Numbered from the stretch's first letter, positions 41,113-51,840 are shown. The stretch: 64,000 nucleotides of DNA from Pseudomonas sp. efr-133-TYG-5 (GCF_030209175.1 NZ_JARVSM010000006.1:124001-188000), one strand, 5' to 3'. A program made the numbers and translations. Notes: generated from the sequence alone by a model not told the origin.

Positions 41113-42015
41113 ATGACCGACCTACCGGATACCGATTACACCCAACGCTTCATCTTTGATGACAGCGACACTCGCGGCGAACTGGTGGCGCTGGAACGCA
41201 GCTACGCCGAAGTCCTCGCCAAGCACCCGTACCCGGAGCCGGTTGCGCAATTGCTGGGCGAGCTGATGGCCGCCGCCGCGTTGCTGGTGGGCACCCTGAA
41301 GTTCGATGGCCTGCTGATTCTCCAGGCGCGGTCGGAAGGTCCGGTGCCGTTGCTGATGATCGAGTGCTCCAGCGCACGTGATATCCGTGGCCTGGCCCGT
41401 TATCACGCCGAGCAGATCAGCGCGGACGCCACCCTCGGCGACCTGATGCCGAACGGCGTGCTGGCCTTGACCGTCGACCCGACCGCTGGCCAGCGTTACC
41501 AGGGCATCGTCGACCTCGACGGTGAAACCCTGTCCGATTGCTTCACCAACTACTTCGTCATGTCGCAGCAGGTTGGCACCCGCTTCAAGCTGTACGCCGA
41601 CGGTCGTCGCGCCCGTGGCCTGCTGTTGCAGCAATTGCCCGCCGATCGCCTGAAAGACGAAGAAGAACGCGCCGCCAGCTGGCAGCACATCACAGCATTG
41701 GCCAGCACCCTGACCGCCGATGAACTGCTGAGCCTGGACAACGAAACCGTGCTCCATCGCCTCTACCATGAAGAGCAGGTGCGCCTGTTCGACGTGCAGA
41801 AAATGCGCTTTCGCTGCAGCTGCTCGCGGGAACGCTCGGGCAATGCGCTGGTCAGTCTCGGACTGGAAGATGCGCAGCAACTGGTTGCCGAACAGGGTGG
41901 CCAGGTCGAGATCGATTGCCAGTTCTGCAACGAGCGCTACCTGTTCGATGCGGCGGATATCGCTCAATTGTTCGCCGGAGCGGGTGTCGAGACGCCGTCA
42001 GATACCCGGCACTAA
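41113..42015 (+). CDS. hslO: redox-regulated chaperone Hsp33
   Basis: A 300-residue Hsp33. The N-terminal chaperone domain includes SEGPVPLLMIECSSARDIRGLARY, and the C-terminal zinc switch has the four cysteines in RCSCSRERSG and DCQFCNERYLF. Oxidation of these releases zinc and activates holdase function. It precedes pckA in the same direction with a 181-bp gap holding a weak terminator (42076-42098). Confidence 0.95.
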   Translation: MTDLPDTDYTQRFIFDDSDTRGELVALERSYAEVLAKHPYPEPVAQLLGELMAAAALLVGTLKFDGLLILQARSEGPVPLLMIECSSARDIRGLARYHAEQISADATLGDLMPNGVLALTVDPTAGQRYQGIVDLDGETLSDCFTNYFVMSQQVGTRFKLYADGRRARGLLLQQLPADRLKDEEERAASWQHITALASTLTADELLSLDNETVLHRLYHEEQVRLFDVQKMRFRCSCSRERSGNALVSLGLEDAQQLVAEQGGQVEIDCQFCNERYLFDAADIAQLFAGAGVETPSDTRH

Positions 42016-42127
42016 AACGGTTCAGCGCAGGTAAATTCACTGCTCAACGACGGAATTACGCCGTTACGACGGGAGGGCCCTACTCTTTTTGGGCTTTTCT
42101 GGCATAATCCGGCCCACTTTTTTCGCG

Positions 42128-42152
42128 GTAGTAGTGCACGACTTTCTACTAC
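42128..42152 (+). promoter_or_regulatory. leader hairpin upstream of pckA
   Basis: Perfect 7-bp arms GTAGTAG (42128-42134) and CTACTAC (42146-42152) with an 11-base loop, 44 bases before the pckA start and downstream of a possible -10 box GCATAAT (42107-42113). It would sit in the mRNA leader. Confidence 0.4.
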
Positions 42153-42196
42153 AAAACGTTTGGAGCACACTCGGCCACTGGCCGACGGGGAACCTC

Positions 42197-43738
42197 ATGA
42201 CGCAAGCCAATAACGCCGTGTACACCGATCTGAGTGTTGATGATCTGGTAAAAGAAGCCCTGAACCGCGGTGAAGGCGAGCTTGCCGATACCGGCGCTCT
42301 GGTTGTTCGCACCGGTCACCGCACCGGCCGTTCGCCAGTCGACCGTTTCATCGTTGAAGAGCCTTCCACCCAGGCCGCTATCGCCTGGGGCCCGATCAAC
42401 CGCAAGTTCCCGGCCGACAAGTTCGATGCGCTGTGGGCTCGCGTCGAGGCGTTCAACAACGCGCAAGAGCATTTTGTTTCCCACGTGCATGTAGGCGCGG
42501 CCGAAGATCACTACCTGGCCGTGAAAATGACTACCCAGACTGCCTGGCAGAACCTGTTCGGTCGTTGCCTGTTCATCAACCCGGCCCAGTACAACCCGGC
42601 TGGTCGTGAAGAGTGGCAAGTGCTCAACGTGGCCAACTTCGAGTGCGTGCCCGAGCGTGACGGCACCAACTCCGACGGTTGCGTGATCATCAACTTCGCG
42701 CAGAAGAAAGTGCTGATTGCCGGCATGCGTTACGCCGGTGAAATGAAGAAAGCCATGTTCTCCGTGCAGAACTTCCTGCTGCCGGCCGCTGACGTGCTGC
42801 CAATGCACTGCGCTGCCAACATCGGCGAAGAAGGCGACGTGACCCTGTTCTTCGGTCTGTCGGGCACCGGTAAAACCACCCTGTCAGCCGACGAAAGCCG
42901 TTACCTGATCGGTGACGACGAACACGGTTGGGGCGAAGGTGTGGTGTTCAACATCGAAGGCGGTTGCTATGCCAAGTGCATCGACCTGTCCGAGAAGAAC
43001 GAGCCGGTCATCTGGAAAGCCATCAAGCACGGCGCCGTGCTGGAAAACGTCGTCATCGACGACGCCAAGCACGCCGACTACGCCGATGTCAGCCTGACCC
43101 AGAACAGCCGCGCCGCGTACCCGCTGGAGCACGTTGCCAAGCGTTCCGAGAAGAACCTCGGCGGCGAGCCGAACGCGGTGATCTTCCTGACCTGCGACCT
43201 GACCGGCGTGCTGCCGCCAGTGTCGATCCTCAACGAAGAACAGGCGGCCTACCACTTCCTGTCCGGCTACACCGCGCTGGTGGGCTCGACTGAAATGGGT
43301 TCGGGCAGCGGCATCAAGTCGACCTTCTCCACCTGCTTCGGCGCACCGTTCTTCCCGCGTCCTGCCGGTGAATACGCTGAGCTGCTGATCAAGCGCATCC
43401 GCGGCTTCGGCTCCAAGGTCTACCTGGTCAACACCGGCTGGACCGGCGGTGGCTACGGCGTCGGCAAACGCTTCAACATCCCGACCACCCGTGCGGTGAT
43501 CGCAGCGATCCAGAGCGGCGCGCTGATCGGTGCTGCCACCGAGCACCTGGACACCATCAACCTCGACGTGCCACTGGCCGTACCGGGCGTCGAAACCAAC
43601 CTGCTCAACCCACGCAACACCTGGGCTGACAAGGCTGCGTACGACGAAGCGGCCAAGGCACTGGCCGGTCTGTTCATCGAGAACTTCAAGAAGTTCGAAG
43701 TGAGCGAGGCGATCAAGGCTGCCGGACCGAAGTTGTAA
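42197..43738 (+). CDS. pckA: phosphoenolpyruvate carboxykinase (ATP)
   Basis: A 513-residue ATP-type enzyme converting oxaloacetate to PEP for gluconeogenesis. The kinase P-loop is GLSGTGKTTLS and the metal/substrate region GDDEHGWGEGVVFNIEGGCYAK. Length fits the family. Start ATG 42197 (MTQANNAVYTD) is chosen over upstream in-frame codons. A clear terminator follows. The neighbourhood, with hslO upstream, is a conserved Pseudomonas arrangement. Confidence 0.96.
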   Translation: MTQANNAVYTDLSVDDLVKEALNRGEGELADTGALVVRTGHRTGRSPVDRFIVEEPSTQAAIAWGPINRKFPADKFDALWARVEAFNNAQEHFVSHVHVGAAEDHYLAVKMTTQTAWQNLFGRCLFINPAQYNPAGREEWQVLNVANFECVPERDGTNSDGCVIINFAQKKVLIAGMRYAGEMKKAMFSVQNFLLPAADVLPMHCAANIGEEGDVTLFFGLSGTGKTTLSADESRYLIGDDEHGWGEGVVFNIEGGCYAKCIDLSEKNEPVIWKAIKHGAVLENVVIDDAKHADYADVSLTQNSRAAYPLEHVAKRSEKNLGGEPNAVIFLTCDLTGVLPPVSILNEEQAAYHFLSGYTALVGSTEMGSGSGIKSTFSTCFGAPFFPRPAGEYAELLIKRIRGFGSKVYLVNTGWTGGGYGVGKRFNIPTTRAVIAAIQSGALIGAATEHLDTINLDVPLAVPGVETNLLNPRNTWADKAAYDEAAKALAGLFIENFKKFEVSEAIKAAGPKL

Positions 43739-43760
43739 GATCGGTTTGCAGCGAATGAAA

Positions 43761-43786
43761 AAGCCGCCCTTCGGGGCGGCTTTTTT
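43761..43786 (+). terminator. intrinsic terminator after pckA
   Basis: Stem AAGCCGCCC / GGGCGGCTT with tetraloop TTCG followed by TTTTT, 23 bases after the pckA stop. The A-run before the stem would also let it work on the opposite strand. Confidence 0.92.
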
Positions 43787-43805
43787 GTGGGCGCTGGTTG
43801 GGCGG

Positions 43806-44003
43806 TCATCCCTCGGTCTTCGTGGCGGATATCCAGCTCAGGGTTTTACCGGCGCTCAAGTGTTTGCCTGACATGCAGCCTCCGCGATCCCACGGCAAAA
43901 CCCCTAGGCCGGCAAATTCCTGCGCGATTGCCAGGCGTTTCTGCTCAAACCGCTGTAAGGTGCGCGCCACAAAATCCGTCGGTCGCTCCTGTGCGTCCGA
44001 CAC
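43806..44003 (-). CDS. possible small protein, divergent from secreted-protein gene
   Basis: A 65-codon frame starting with GTG at 44003 (MSDAQERPTDFVARTLQRFEQKR). Its composition, with mixed charged and hydrophobic residues and a GLGVLPWDRGGC segment, looks like a real protein rather than an arginine-rich shadow, and it ends 20 bp before the pckA terminator, which could serve both directions. There is no good ribosome-binding site. Family unknown; it could be spurious. Confidence 0.4.
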   Translation of the reverse strand: MSDAQERPTDFVARTLQRFEQKRLAIAQEFAGLGVLPWDRGGCMSGKHLSAGKTLSWISATKTEG

Positions 44004-44023
44004 ACGCTTAAAGGGAATTAGGT

Positions 44024-44527
44024 ATGCAGTGGCTACGAATGGCCTCGATCGTTTTGCTGTGGGCCGGTGGTTGCCGTGTGACGCTGGCCACCGATGCCGG
44101 CACCACGCGGGTGCCGGGTGATCCGGATCGCAGTCGATGGCCCGACGTACTGACCAGTCAGGCGGATTTCGACACGGTGTCGCGCGCCGAAGTGCTGATG
44201 TTCGGCAAAGCCCTGCTGGCCAGCGAGGCGCTGCAGGAGCCAGAGCTCAAACAACGCCTGGGCGTACCTCAGTTGAGGCTCACGTCGATCAGGCAGGTGC
44301 GTGACGGTTTGTGGGATGACCTGCTCAGCGCCTACCGCGATGCCAGCCACAACTGCGATGGCCAGGCGTTCTGCCCGCGGGTGCGCAGCGTCGCAGACCT
44401 GCGGCAGCTGGCGGCGGGGTTCACCGGTGACATCAGCCCGGCCCATGCCCTGTGGGCGAGCAAGCGCCTGGGTGAGCATGAGCGGGTGTTGAACGAGCAA
44501 TTGCGGGTGGCCGTGTTGCAGCCCTAG
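44024..44527 (+). CDS. secreted hypothetical protein
   Basis: A 167-residue protein with signal-peptide-like N-terminus (MQWLRMASIVLLWAGGCRVTLA-TDAG). The cysteine at position 17 is not in a standard lipobox. The mature part is helical and has two cysteines in NCDGQAFC that could form a disulfide in the periplasm. No family recognised. AGGGAATTAGGT precedes the start. It converges on a small lipoprotein gene. Confidence 0.72.
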   Translation: MQWLRMASIVLLWAGGCRVTLATDAGTTRVPGDPDRSRWPDVLTSQADFDTVSRAEVLMFGKALLASEALQEPELKQRLGVPQLRLTSIRQVRDGLWDDLLSAYRDASHNCDGQAFCPRVRSVADLRQLAAGFTGDISPAHALWASKRLGEHERVLNEQLRVAVLQP

Positions 44528-44535
44528 TCCGCCGC

Positions 44536-44664
44536 TCAGGCGCTGGCCCCGGGGCCCGTCGTCACGCTGGCCAGCGGTGGCAGGTCATCGGGTACGCGCA
44601 TGCAACCGCCCAGCAGCAGGGTGGCGAGGATGAGGGCGAGGGGCAGTTTCAATCGATTCGACAT
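44536..44664 (-). CDS. small putative lipoprotein
   Basis: A 42-residue product: MSNRLKLPLALILATLLLGGC, with lipobox LLGGC, then a short tail MRVPDDLPPLASVTTGPGASA. CCAGGA lies six bases before ATG 44664. The mature peptide would have only about 22 residues, similar in kind to other tiny Pseudomonas lipoproteins. Function unknown. Confidence 0.6.
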   Translation of the reverse strand: MSNRLKLPLALILATLLLGGCMRVPDDLPPLASVTTGPGASA

Positions 44665-44910
44665 GGTCATTCCTGGGTCGGGAGCTACGGGCATCGGCCG
44701 TCCTGGCGCGAAGCGGGTTCGTGGCTGGCCGAGCAAGTTACCTTCAGGGCCAGCGGTGTGGCGAGGGGCAAAGTGTTTCCTGGTTTGAGCCGGTGATACC
44801 CGCTCTGGCGCGGTATCATCCGGTATCGTTTTGGCCCCCAGACCTTTCTCGACGCGCTGCATTTGCCCGCTAGGCTGATGGCATGGCAGCGGTCAAAGGA
44901 GTGACAGCGA

Positions 44911-46839
<1,929 letters not shown>

Positions 46840-46957
46840 GTGTCTGCAGGGCTGCATCCATCCGCTGAATGTCGATCATCACGGTAATAAACTTCAAAAA
46901 CCGCCAGTGCCTGACTAAGGTGAGAGCAGTCTTTGGATCGCCAATAAGAGAACAACG

Positions 46958-48184
46958 ATGAGCCAGACAGCGTTCGATATTCAGCAGGCTGCGGTGATCG
47001 GTGCGGGCACCATGGGCCGGGGCATTGTCATGTGCCTGGCCAATGCCGGTGTCAGCGTGCAGTGGGTCGACAACAATCCGCAGATGCTCGAGCAGGCACT
47101 CGGCGCCGTGGCGCAGACCTATGCACACAACGTGCGCCAGGGACGGATCGATCAGGCCGAAGCCGATGCGCGGATCGCCCGGATCGTTGCCGCGGCGGAT
47201 TATGCGGCAATTCGCTCTGTCGATCTGGTGATCGAGGCAGTGTACGAAAACCTTGAGCTCAAGCAGAAAATCTTCCGTGAGCTCGATGGCGTGCTCAAGC
47301 CGCAAGCGTTGCTGGCGAGCAACACCTCGGCGCTGGATATCGACGCGATTGCGGCGGTCACCACACGCCCGGCGCAAGTGCTGGGCCTGCACTTCTTCAG
47401 CCCGGCGCACATCATGAAACTGCTGGAGATCGTCCGCGGCGCGCAGACTGCGCCAGCAGTACTGGCGGCGGCGCTGGCGCTGGGCAAACGCATGGGCAAG
47501 GTCAGCGTGGTGTCGGGCAACTGCCACGGTTTCATCGGTAATCGCATGCTGCATCCGTATGTGCTCGAAGCGCGCAAGATGCTGCTCGAAGGCGCTTATC
47601 CGCAGCAGGTCGATGCCGCGTTGCAGGGCTTCGGTTTCGCCATGGGGCCGTTTCGCATGTACGACGTGGTCGGCATCGATCTGGAGTGGCGCGCCCGCGA
47701 ACTGGCGGGCGCAGGCCAGGATGCGCCGGAAGTGCAGGTGGACAACCGCTTGTGTGAGAAGGGCCGGTTCGGCCAGAAAACCGGCGACGGTTACTACCAC
47801 TACGAGCCGGGCAGTCGTCAGGCCGAGCATGATCCCGAAGTCGATGCGCTGGTGCTGCAGGTCAGTGAAGAGTTGGGTTTCCAGCGCCGGGAGATCGGCG
47901 CGCAAGAGATTCTCGAGCGCTGCCTGCTGGCACTGGTCAACGAGGGAGCGAAAATCCTGCAGGAAGGCATTGCCCAGTCGGCGCACGACATCGATCTGGT
48001 GTACCTGAACGGCTACGGATTCCCGGCGGACAAGGGCGGGCCGATGGCCTGGGCGGATCAGCAGGGGCTGGCAGACATCCACCAGCGCTTGCTCGCCCTG
48101 GAAACGCGCCAGGGTGCCCAGTGGCAGCCGGCGCGCTTGATTGGCGAGCTGGCGGCGCAGGGCAAGGGCTTTGCCGAGCGCTGA
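46958..48184 (+). CDS. 3-hydroxyacyl-CoA dehydrogenase
   Basis: A 408-residue NAD-dependent enzyme. The Rossmann motif is VIGAGTMGRGI near residue 14, followed by LVIEAVYENLELKQKIF, SNTSALDIDAIA, and the signature FFSPAHIMKLLEIVRG containing the catalytic histidine. Two C-terminal helical domains are present, as in the C-terminal part of FadJ-type proteins, but there is no hydratase domain. It probably oxidises 3-hydroxyacyl-CoA in a side pathway. A thioesterase gene follows 97 bases later. Confidence 0.9.
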   Translation: MSQTAFDIQQAAVIGAGTMGRGIVMCLANAGVSVQWVDNNPQMLEQALGAVAQTYAHNVRQGRIDQAEADARIARIVAAADYAAIRSVDLVIEAVYENLELKQKIFRELDGVLKPQALLASNTSALDIDAIAAVTTRPAQVLGLHFFSPAHIMKLLEIVRGAQTAPAVLAAALALGKRMGKVSVVSGNCHGFIGNRMLHPYVLEARKMLLEGAYPQQVDAALQGFGFAMGPFRMYDVVGIDLEWRARELAGAGQDAPEVQVDNRLCEKGRFGQKTGDGYYHYEPGSRQAEHDPEVDALVLQVSEELGFQRREIGAQEILERCLLALVNEGAKILQEGIAQSAHDIDLVYLNGYGFPADKGGPMAWADQQGLADIHQRLLALETRQGAQWQPARLIGELAAQGKGFAER

Positions 48185-48281
48185 TTCGGCGCAGCGGACG
48201 CCGTCACGGGCCGGGCCGCTGCCGCAGGTATAGTGAACGTACTCACGGCAGGCGTGAGGACGATCAGGATGAGAATCACCC

Positions 48282-48701
48282 ATGAACCAACGCAGCGACT
48301 ACCCGCACTTCCAGCCCATCACCACGCGCTGGCACGACAATGACGCCTACGGTCACGTCAACAACGTCACCTACTACAGCTTCTTCGACACGGCGGTGAA
48401 CACCTACCTGATCCAGGTCGGTGGCCTGGATATCCATGGCGGAGAAGTGGTGGGTTTTGTGGTCAGTTCGGCGTGCGACTACTTCGCCTCGATTGCTTTC
48501 CCCGACCTGATCGAAATCGGCTTGCGGGTCGGCAAGCTGGGCAACAGTTCGGTGCAATACGAGCTGGCGGTATTCAAGGTCGGGGAGAGCGAAGCCTGCG
48601 CGGCGGGGCGCTTCGTCCATGTGTTTGTCGATCGGGCGTCGAATCAGCCCGTGGCGATTCCGGGCCGATTACGCGAAGCGCTACAGCGCCTGGCGGTTTG
48701 A
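48282..48701 (+). CDS. 4HBT-type acyl-CoA thioesterase
   Basis: A 139-residue hotdog-fold thioesterase. The 4-hydroxybenzoyl-CoA thioesterase motif is TRWHDNDAYGHVNNVTYYSFFD with the catalytic aspartate near residue 20. It follows the 3-hydroxyacyl-CoA dehydrogenase gene in the same direction and may act with it to release free acids. A terminator follows. Confidence 0.9.
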   Translation: MNQRSDYPHFQPITTRWHDNDAYGHVNNVTYYSFFDTAVNTYLIQVGGLDIHGGEVVGFVVSSACDYFASIAFPDLIEIGLRVGKLGNSSVQYELAVFKVGESEACAAGRFVHVFVDRASNQPVAIPGRLREALQRLAV

Positions 48702-48712
48702 CGCAGGCAAAA

Positions 48713-48742
48713 AAAATCGCAGCCCGGGGGAGCTGCGATTTT
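48713..48742. terminator. bidirectional terminator
   Basis: Perfect stem AAAATCGCAGC / GCTGCGATTTT (48713-48723 and 48732-48742) between the thioesterase gene and the convergent glycine-zipper gene. A-tract before and T-tract after the stem allow action in both directions. Confidence 0.9.
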
Positions 48743-48768
48743 GCGCTGGCGGCCGTTGAGGCCTGGCC

Positions 48769-49245
48769 TCAGTCGCGATAGTAGCGGTGGTGCTTGCGAT
48801 GACCGTAGGCATGGCCACGGCCAGGGTGACCATCGCGGTAGTAGCGACGGTCGCGGCCACGGTCGTAATGACGGTCGTCGTCATTGCTCTTGTTGCCCAT
48901 GTAGTTGCCCAGCGCGCCACCGGCGCCGCCACCTGCTGCGGCGCCGATCAGGCTGCCGGTGGTGCCGCCCATGCTGCGGCCGACCACGTTGCCGCCGGCT
49001 GCGCCCAACGCACCGCCAATGGCCGCTTCGCCACGGCTGTGCTTGTTGGCGCCGACCGCGCTACCACCCGCGCCGCCTAGGGCCGCGCCAATGGTTGAAC
49101 CTGTATTGCCGCCTAAAGACTGACCGACGACCGAGCCAAGAACCCCGCCCAATGCGCCGCCCACACCTGCTTCGGTGGTGCCTCCGGCAGAAGCGAAGCC
49201 GCTGACCAGGCCAAGGGACAACAAGAGAATCGAGGAGAACTTCAT
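48769..49245 (-). CDS. glycine-zipper secreted/outer-membrane protein
   Basis: A 158-residue protein with signal peptide MKFSSILLLSLGLVSGFASA. The core is a repeated glycine-zipper pattern (GGALGGVLGSVVGQSLGG, GAALGGAGGSAVGA, GAAAGGGAGGALGNYMG), as in proteins that pack tightly in or against membranes. The tail is rich in His, Arg and Tyr (GRGHAYGHRKHHRYYRD). Exact role unknown. Its ribosome-binding site lies in a perfect 8-bp stem (see 49250-49285). Confidence 0.85.
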   Translation of the reverse strand: MKFSSILLLSLGLVSGFASAGGTTEAGVGGALGGVLGSVVGQSLGGNTGSTIGAALGGAGGSAVGANKHSRGEAAIGGALGAAGGNVVGRSMGGTTGSLIGAAAGGGAGGALGNYMGNKSNDDDRHYDRGRDRRYYRDGHPGRGHAYGHRKHHRYYRD

Positions 49246-49249
49246 AGAG

Positions 49250-49285
49250 GAGCCTCAAAGGGATGACGGCGCGATCCTGAGGCTC
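49250..49285 (-). promoter_or_regulatory. leader stem covering the ribosome-binding site of the glycine-zipper gene
   Basis: Perfect 8-bp arms GAGCCTCA (49250-49257) and TGAGGCTC (49278-49285). On the minus-strand mRNA the GAGG ribosome-binding site at 49256-49253, 7 bases before the ATG, is inside the stem, so translation may need the stem to open. Confidence 0.5.
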
Positions 49286-49339
49286 TGGAATAGGCGTGAC
49301 AATCGAAATCCGACGAATAACACGACTTGTATACAAAAC

Positions 49340-49433
49340 TGCAAGTTACTGTTTTATCTACGGAACTTAACGCTTTTTCGCCGGTCTTTAGCTACTTCGG
49401 ACAGGCCGCTTTTATGCAAAAGCGGCCTTTTTT
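49340..49433 (+). ncRNA. candidate small RNA ending at an orphan terminator
   Basis: A strong plus-strand terminator lies at 49404-49433, yet the nearest plus-strand gene ended at 48701 and has its own terminator. The genes on both sides are on the minus strand. A transcript starting after the TTGTATACAA palindrome (49327-49336) would be roughly 90 nt. The 5' end is a guess; no consensus promoter is clear and no known sRNA family is recognised. Confidence 0.4.
49404..49433 (+). terminator. strong intrinsic terminator without upstream gene
   Basis: Perfect 10-bp stem GGCCGCTTTT / AAAAGCGGCC with loop ATGC followed by TTTTTT. On the minus strand no U-run follows, so it is oriented for plus-strand transcription and does not obviously serve fdhF. 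Confidence 0.88.
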
Positions 49434-49491
49434 GTGGGCGTTCGAAAAGCCCAGGGATCGCTGCCGAGGGCGGCGATCCTCTGATTTTCAA

Positions 49492-51840
49492 TCAAGCCGA
49501 CTTGGCCATGATCAACCCCGTCTCACTCGCCGCCTCAAGGCGAATCGCGATGAACTTCGATGTCGGCGTATGGCTGCCATCGCCGGTGCTTTCCAGCGGC
49601 ACCAGCGGATTCACCTCCGGATAATACGCCGCTGCCTGGCCGGCAGGAATGTCAAACGCCAGCAGGGTGAAGCCCTTCACCCGGCGCTCGCGGCCATCGT
49701 CCCACAGCGACACGATGTCGGCCTTCTGCCCCGGGCGGAAGCCCAGGCGAATGATGTCGGCTTCGTTGACAAACAGCACGTCGCGCTGGCCCTTGACCCC
49801 GCGATAACGGTCGTCGAGGCCGTAGATCGTGGTGTTGTACTGATCGTGGGAGCGCATCGACTGCAGGATCAGGTCCGGCAGTTGCCCGGTGGCGCGGGTG
49901 CGTTCGTGCACCAGATCCTTGGGCAGCAGGTTGGCGCGGAAGTTGGCGCGCCCCGACGCGGTGTTCCACTTGCGTGCCCCGGCGCTGTTGCCCAGGTAGA
50001 AACCACCCGGGTGTTTGATCTTCTCATTGAAGTCTTTGAAGTTGGGAATGGTGTCGGCAATCAGTTCGCGGATGCGCCCGTAATCGGCCACCAGCCAGTT
50101 CCAGTCCACCGGTTTGCTGCCCAGTGTCGCGGCGGCGATCCCGGCGATGATGGCCGGTTCCGAGCGCATCTGGTTCGACAGCGGCTGCAACTGGCCATTG
50201 GAGGCGTGCACCATGCTGAACGAGTCTTCGACGGTAACGGCCTGCGGGCCTTCGGTCTGGATGTCGATGTCGGTACGGCCCAGGCACGGCAGGATCAGCG
50301 CATCCTTGCCGTGGGCGAGGTGACTGCGGTTGAGCTTGGTGCTGATCTGCACGGTCAGGTCGCAATTGCTCAGCGCCGCGAAGGTACGCGGGCTGTCCGG
50401 GGTGGCCTGGGCGAAATTGCCGCCCAGACCGATGAACACCTTGGCGCGACCTTCGGCCATGGCATGAATGGCCTCGACCACGTTGTGGCCGTTGTGGCGC
50501 GGCACCTTGAACTGGAAGCGCCGCTCCAGGGAGTCGAGGAACGCCGCCGGCGGACGTTCGTTGATGCCCATGGTGCGGTCGCCCTGCACGTTACTGTGGC
50601 CACGCACCGGGCACAGGCCGGCACCAGGCTTGCCGATGTTGCCGCGCAGCAGCATCAGGTTGGCGATTTCCTGGATGGTCGGCACGGAATGGCGGTGCTG
50701 GGTGATGCCCATCGCCCAGCACATGATGACGTTCTTGCCTTTGGCGTACATGCGCGCCGCCTGTTCGATTTTCACCAGGGTCAGGCCGGACTGGGCGACG
50801 ATCTGCTCCCACGGGGTGTCATCGACCACGCCCAGGTACTCGAGGACGTTGACGCTGTGTTCGTTGAGGAAGTCGTGATCGAACACCGCTGGCGCGCCCG
50901 CCTTCTGCGCATCGCGTTCCCATTGCAGGAGGAACTTGGCCATGCCGCGCAGCACCGCCATGTCGCCACCCAGTGCCGGGCGGAAGTACGCGGTGTTGGT
51001 CGGCTTGTCGCCGTTGGTGAGCATTTCCAGCGGATGCTGCGGGTGCTGGAAGCGTTCCAGGCCACGTTCCTTCAGCGGGTTGATGCACACCACCTGGGCG
51101 CCGCGTTTCACTGCCTCGCGCAGCGGCTCGAGCATGCGTGGGTGGTTGGTGCCGGGGTTCTGGCCCCAGACGAAAATCGCATCGGCGTGTTCGAAGTCGT
51201 CGAAGGTCACGGTGCCCTTGCCGACGCCGACACTCTGCGCCAGCGCCACACCGCTGGCCTCGTGGCACATGTTCGAGCAGTCGGGGAAATTGTTGGTGCC
51301 GTAGGCGCGCACGAACAGCTGATAGAGGTACGCCGCTTCGTTGCTGGCGCGACCGGAGGTGTAGAACTCGGCCTGATCCGGGCTCGACAGGCCCTGCAGG
51401 TGCCGGCCGATCAGGGCGAACGCGTCTTCCCAGCTGATCGGTTTGTAGCGATCGGTTTCGGCGTCGTAGACCACCGGCTCGGTCAGGCGGCCCTGGTATT
51501 CGAGCCAGTAGTCGCTCTGTTCCAGCAGCGCGGTGACGCTGTGTTTGGCGAAGAACCTGGCGTCGACGCGGCGCTTGGTCGCTTCCCAGTTCACCGCTTT
51601 GGCGCCGTTCTCGCAGAACTTGACCATGCCGCTTTCCGGCGAATCGCCCCAGGCGCAGCCCGGGCAGTCGAAGCCGCCGTTCTGGTTGGTCTTGAGCATC
51701 ATGCGCAGGTTTTTCAGCGCGTTGTCGCTGGTCAACCAGGCCTGGGCCACACTGATCAGGGCACCCCAGCCGCCGGCAGGGCCCTTGTAAGGCTTGTAGC
51801 GCGGGACAGGTTTCTGGTCGGCTTGATGATGTTGGCTCAC
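49492..51840 (-). CDS. FdhF/YdeP-family molybdopterin oxidoreductase
   Basis: A 782-residue molybdopterin-dependent oxidoreductase related to formate dehydrogenase H and the YdeP acid-resistance protein. Features: PGCAWGDSPESGMVKFCENGAKAVN near the N-terminus, cofactor-binding stretches CNMCHEASGVAL (as SNMCHEASGVALAQSVG), IFVWGQNPGTNHPRM and VRGHSNVQGDRTMG. It starts at GTG 51840, which overlaps the fdhD stop by four bases (GTGA), with GGAG 8 bases before. FdhD is the sulfur-transfer protein needed for this type of cofactor. Whether formate is the substrate is unproven for the YdeP branch. Confidence 0.88.
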   Translation of the reverse strand: MSQHHQADQKPVPRYKPYKGPAGGWGALISVAQAWLTSDNALKNLRMMLKTNQNGGFDCPGCAWGDSPESGMVKFCENGAKAVNWEATKRRVDARFFAKHSVTALLEQSDYWLEYQGRLTEPVVYDAETDRYKPISWEDAFALIGRHLQGLSSPDQAEFYTSGRASNEAAYLYQLFVRAYGTNNFPDCSNMCHEASGVALAQSVGVGKGTVTFDDFEHADAIFVWGQNPGTNHPRMLEPLREAVKRGAQVVCINPLKERGLERFQHPQHPLEMLTNGDKPTNTAYFRPALGGDMAVLRGMAKFLLQWERDAQKAGAPAVFDHDFLNEHSVNVLEYLGVVDDTPWEQIVAQSGLTLVKIEQAARMYAKGKNVIMCWAMGITQHRHSVPTIQEIANLMLLRGNIGKPGAGLCPVRGHSNVQGDRTMGINERPPAAFLDSLERRFQFKVPRHNGHNVVEAIHAMAEGRAKVFIGLGGNFAQATPDSPRTFAALSNCDLTVQISTKLNRSHLAHGKDALILPCLGRTDIDIQTEGPQAVTVEDSFSMVHASNGQLQPLSNQMRSEPAIIAGIAAATLGSKPVDWNWLVADYGRIRELIADTIPNFKDFNEKIKHPGGFYLGNSAGARKWNTASGRANFRANLLPKDLVHERTRATGQLPDLILQSMRSHDQYNTTIYGLDDRYRGVKGQRDVLFVNEADIIRLGFRPGQKADIVSLWDDGRERRVKGFTLLAFDIPAGQAAAYYPEVNPLVPLESTGDGSHTPTSKFIAIRLEAASETGLIMAKSA

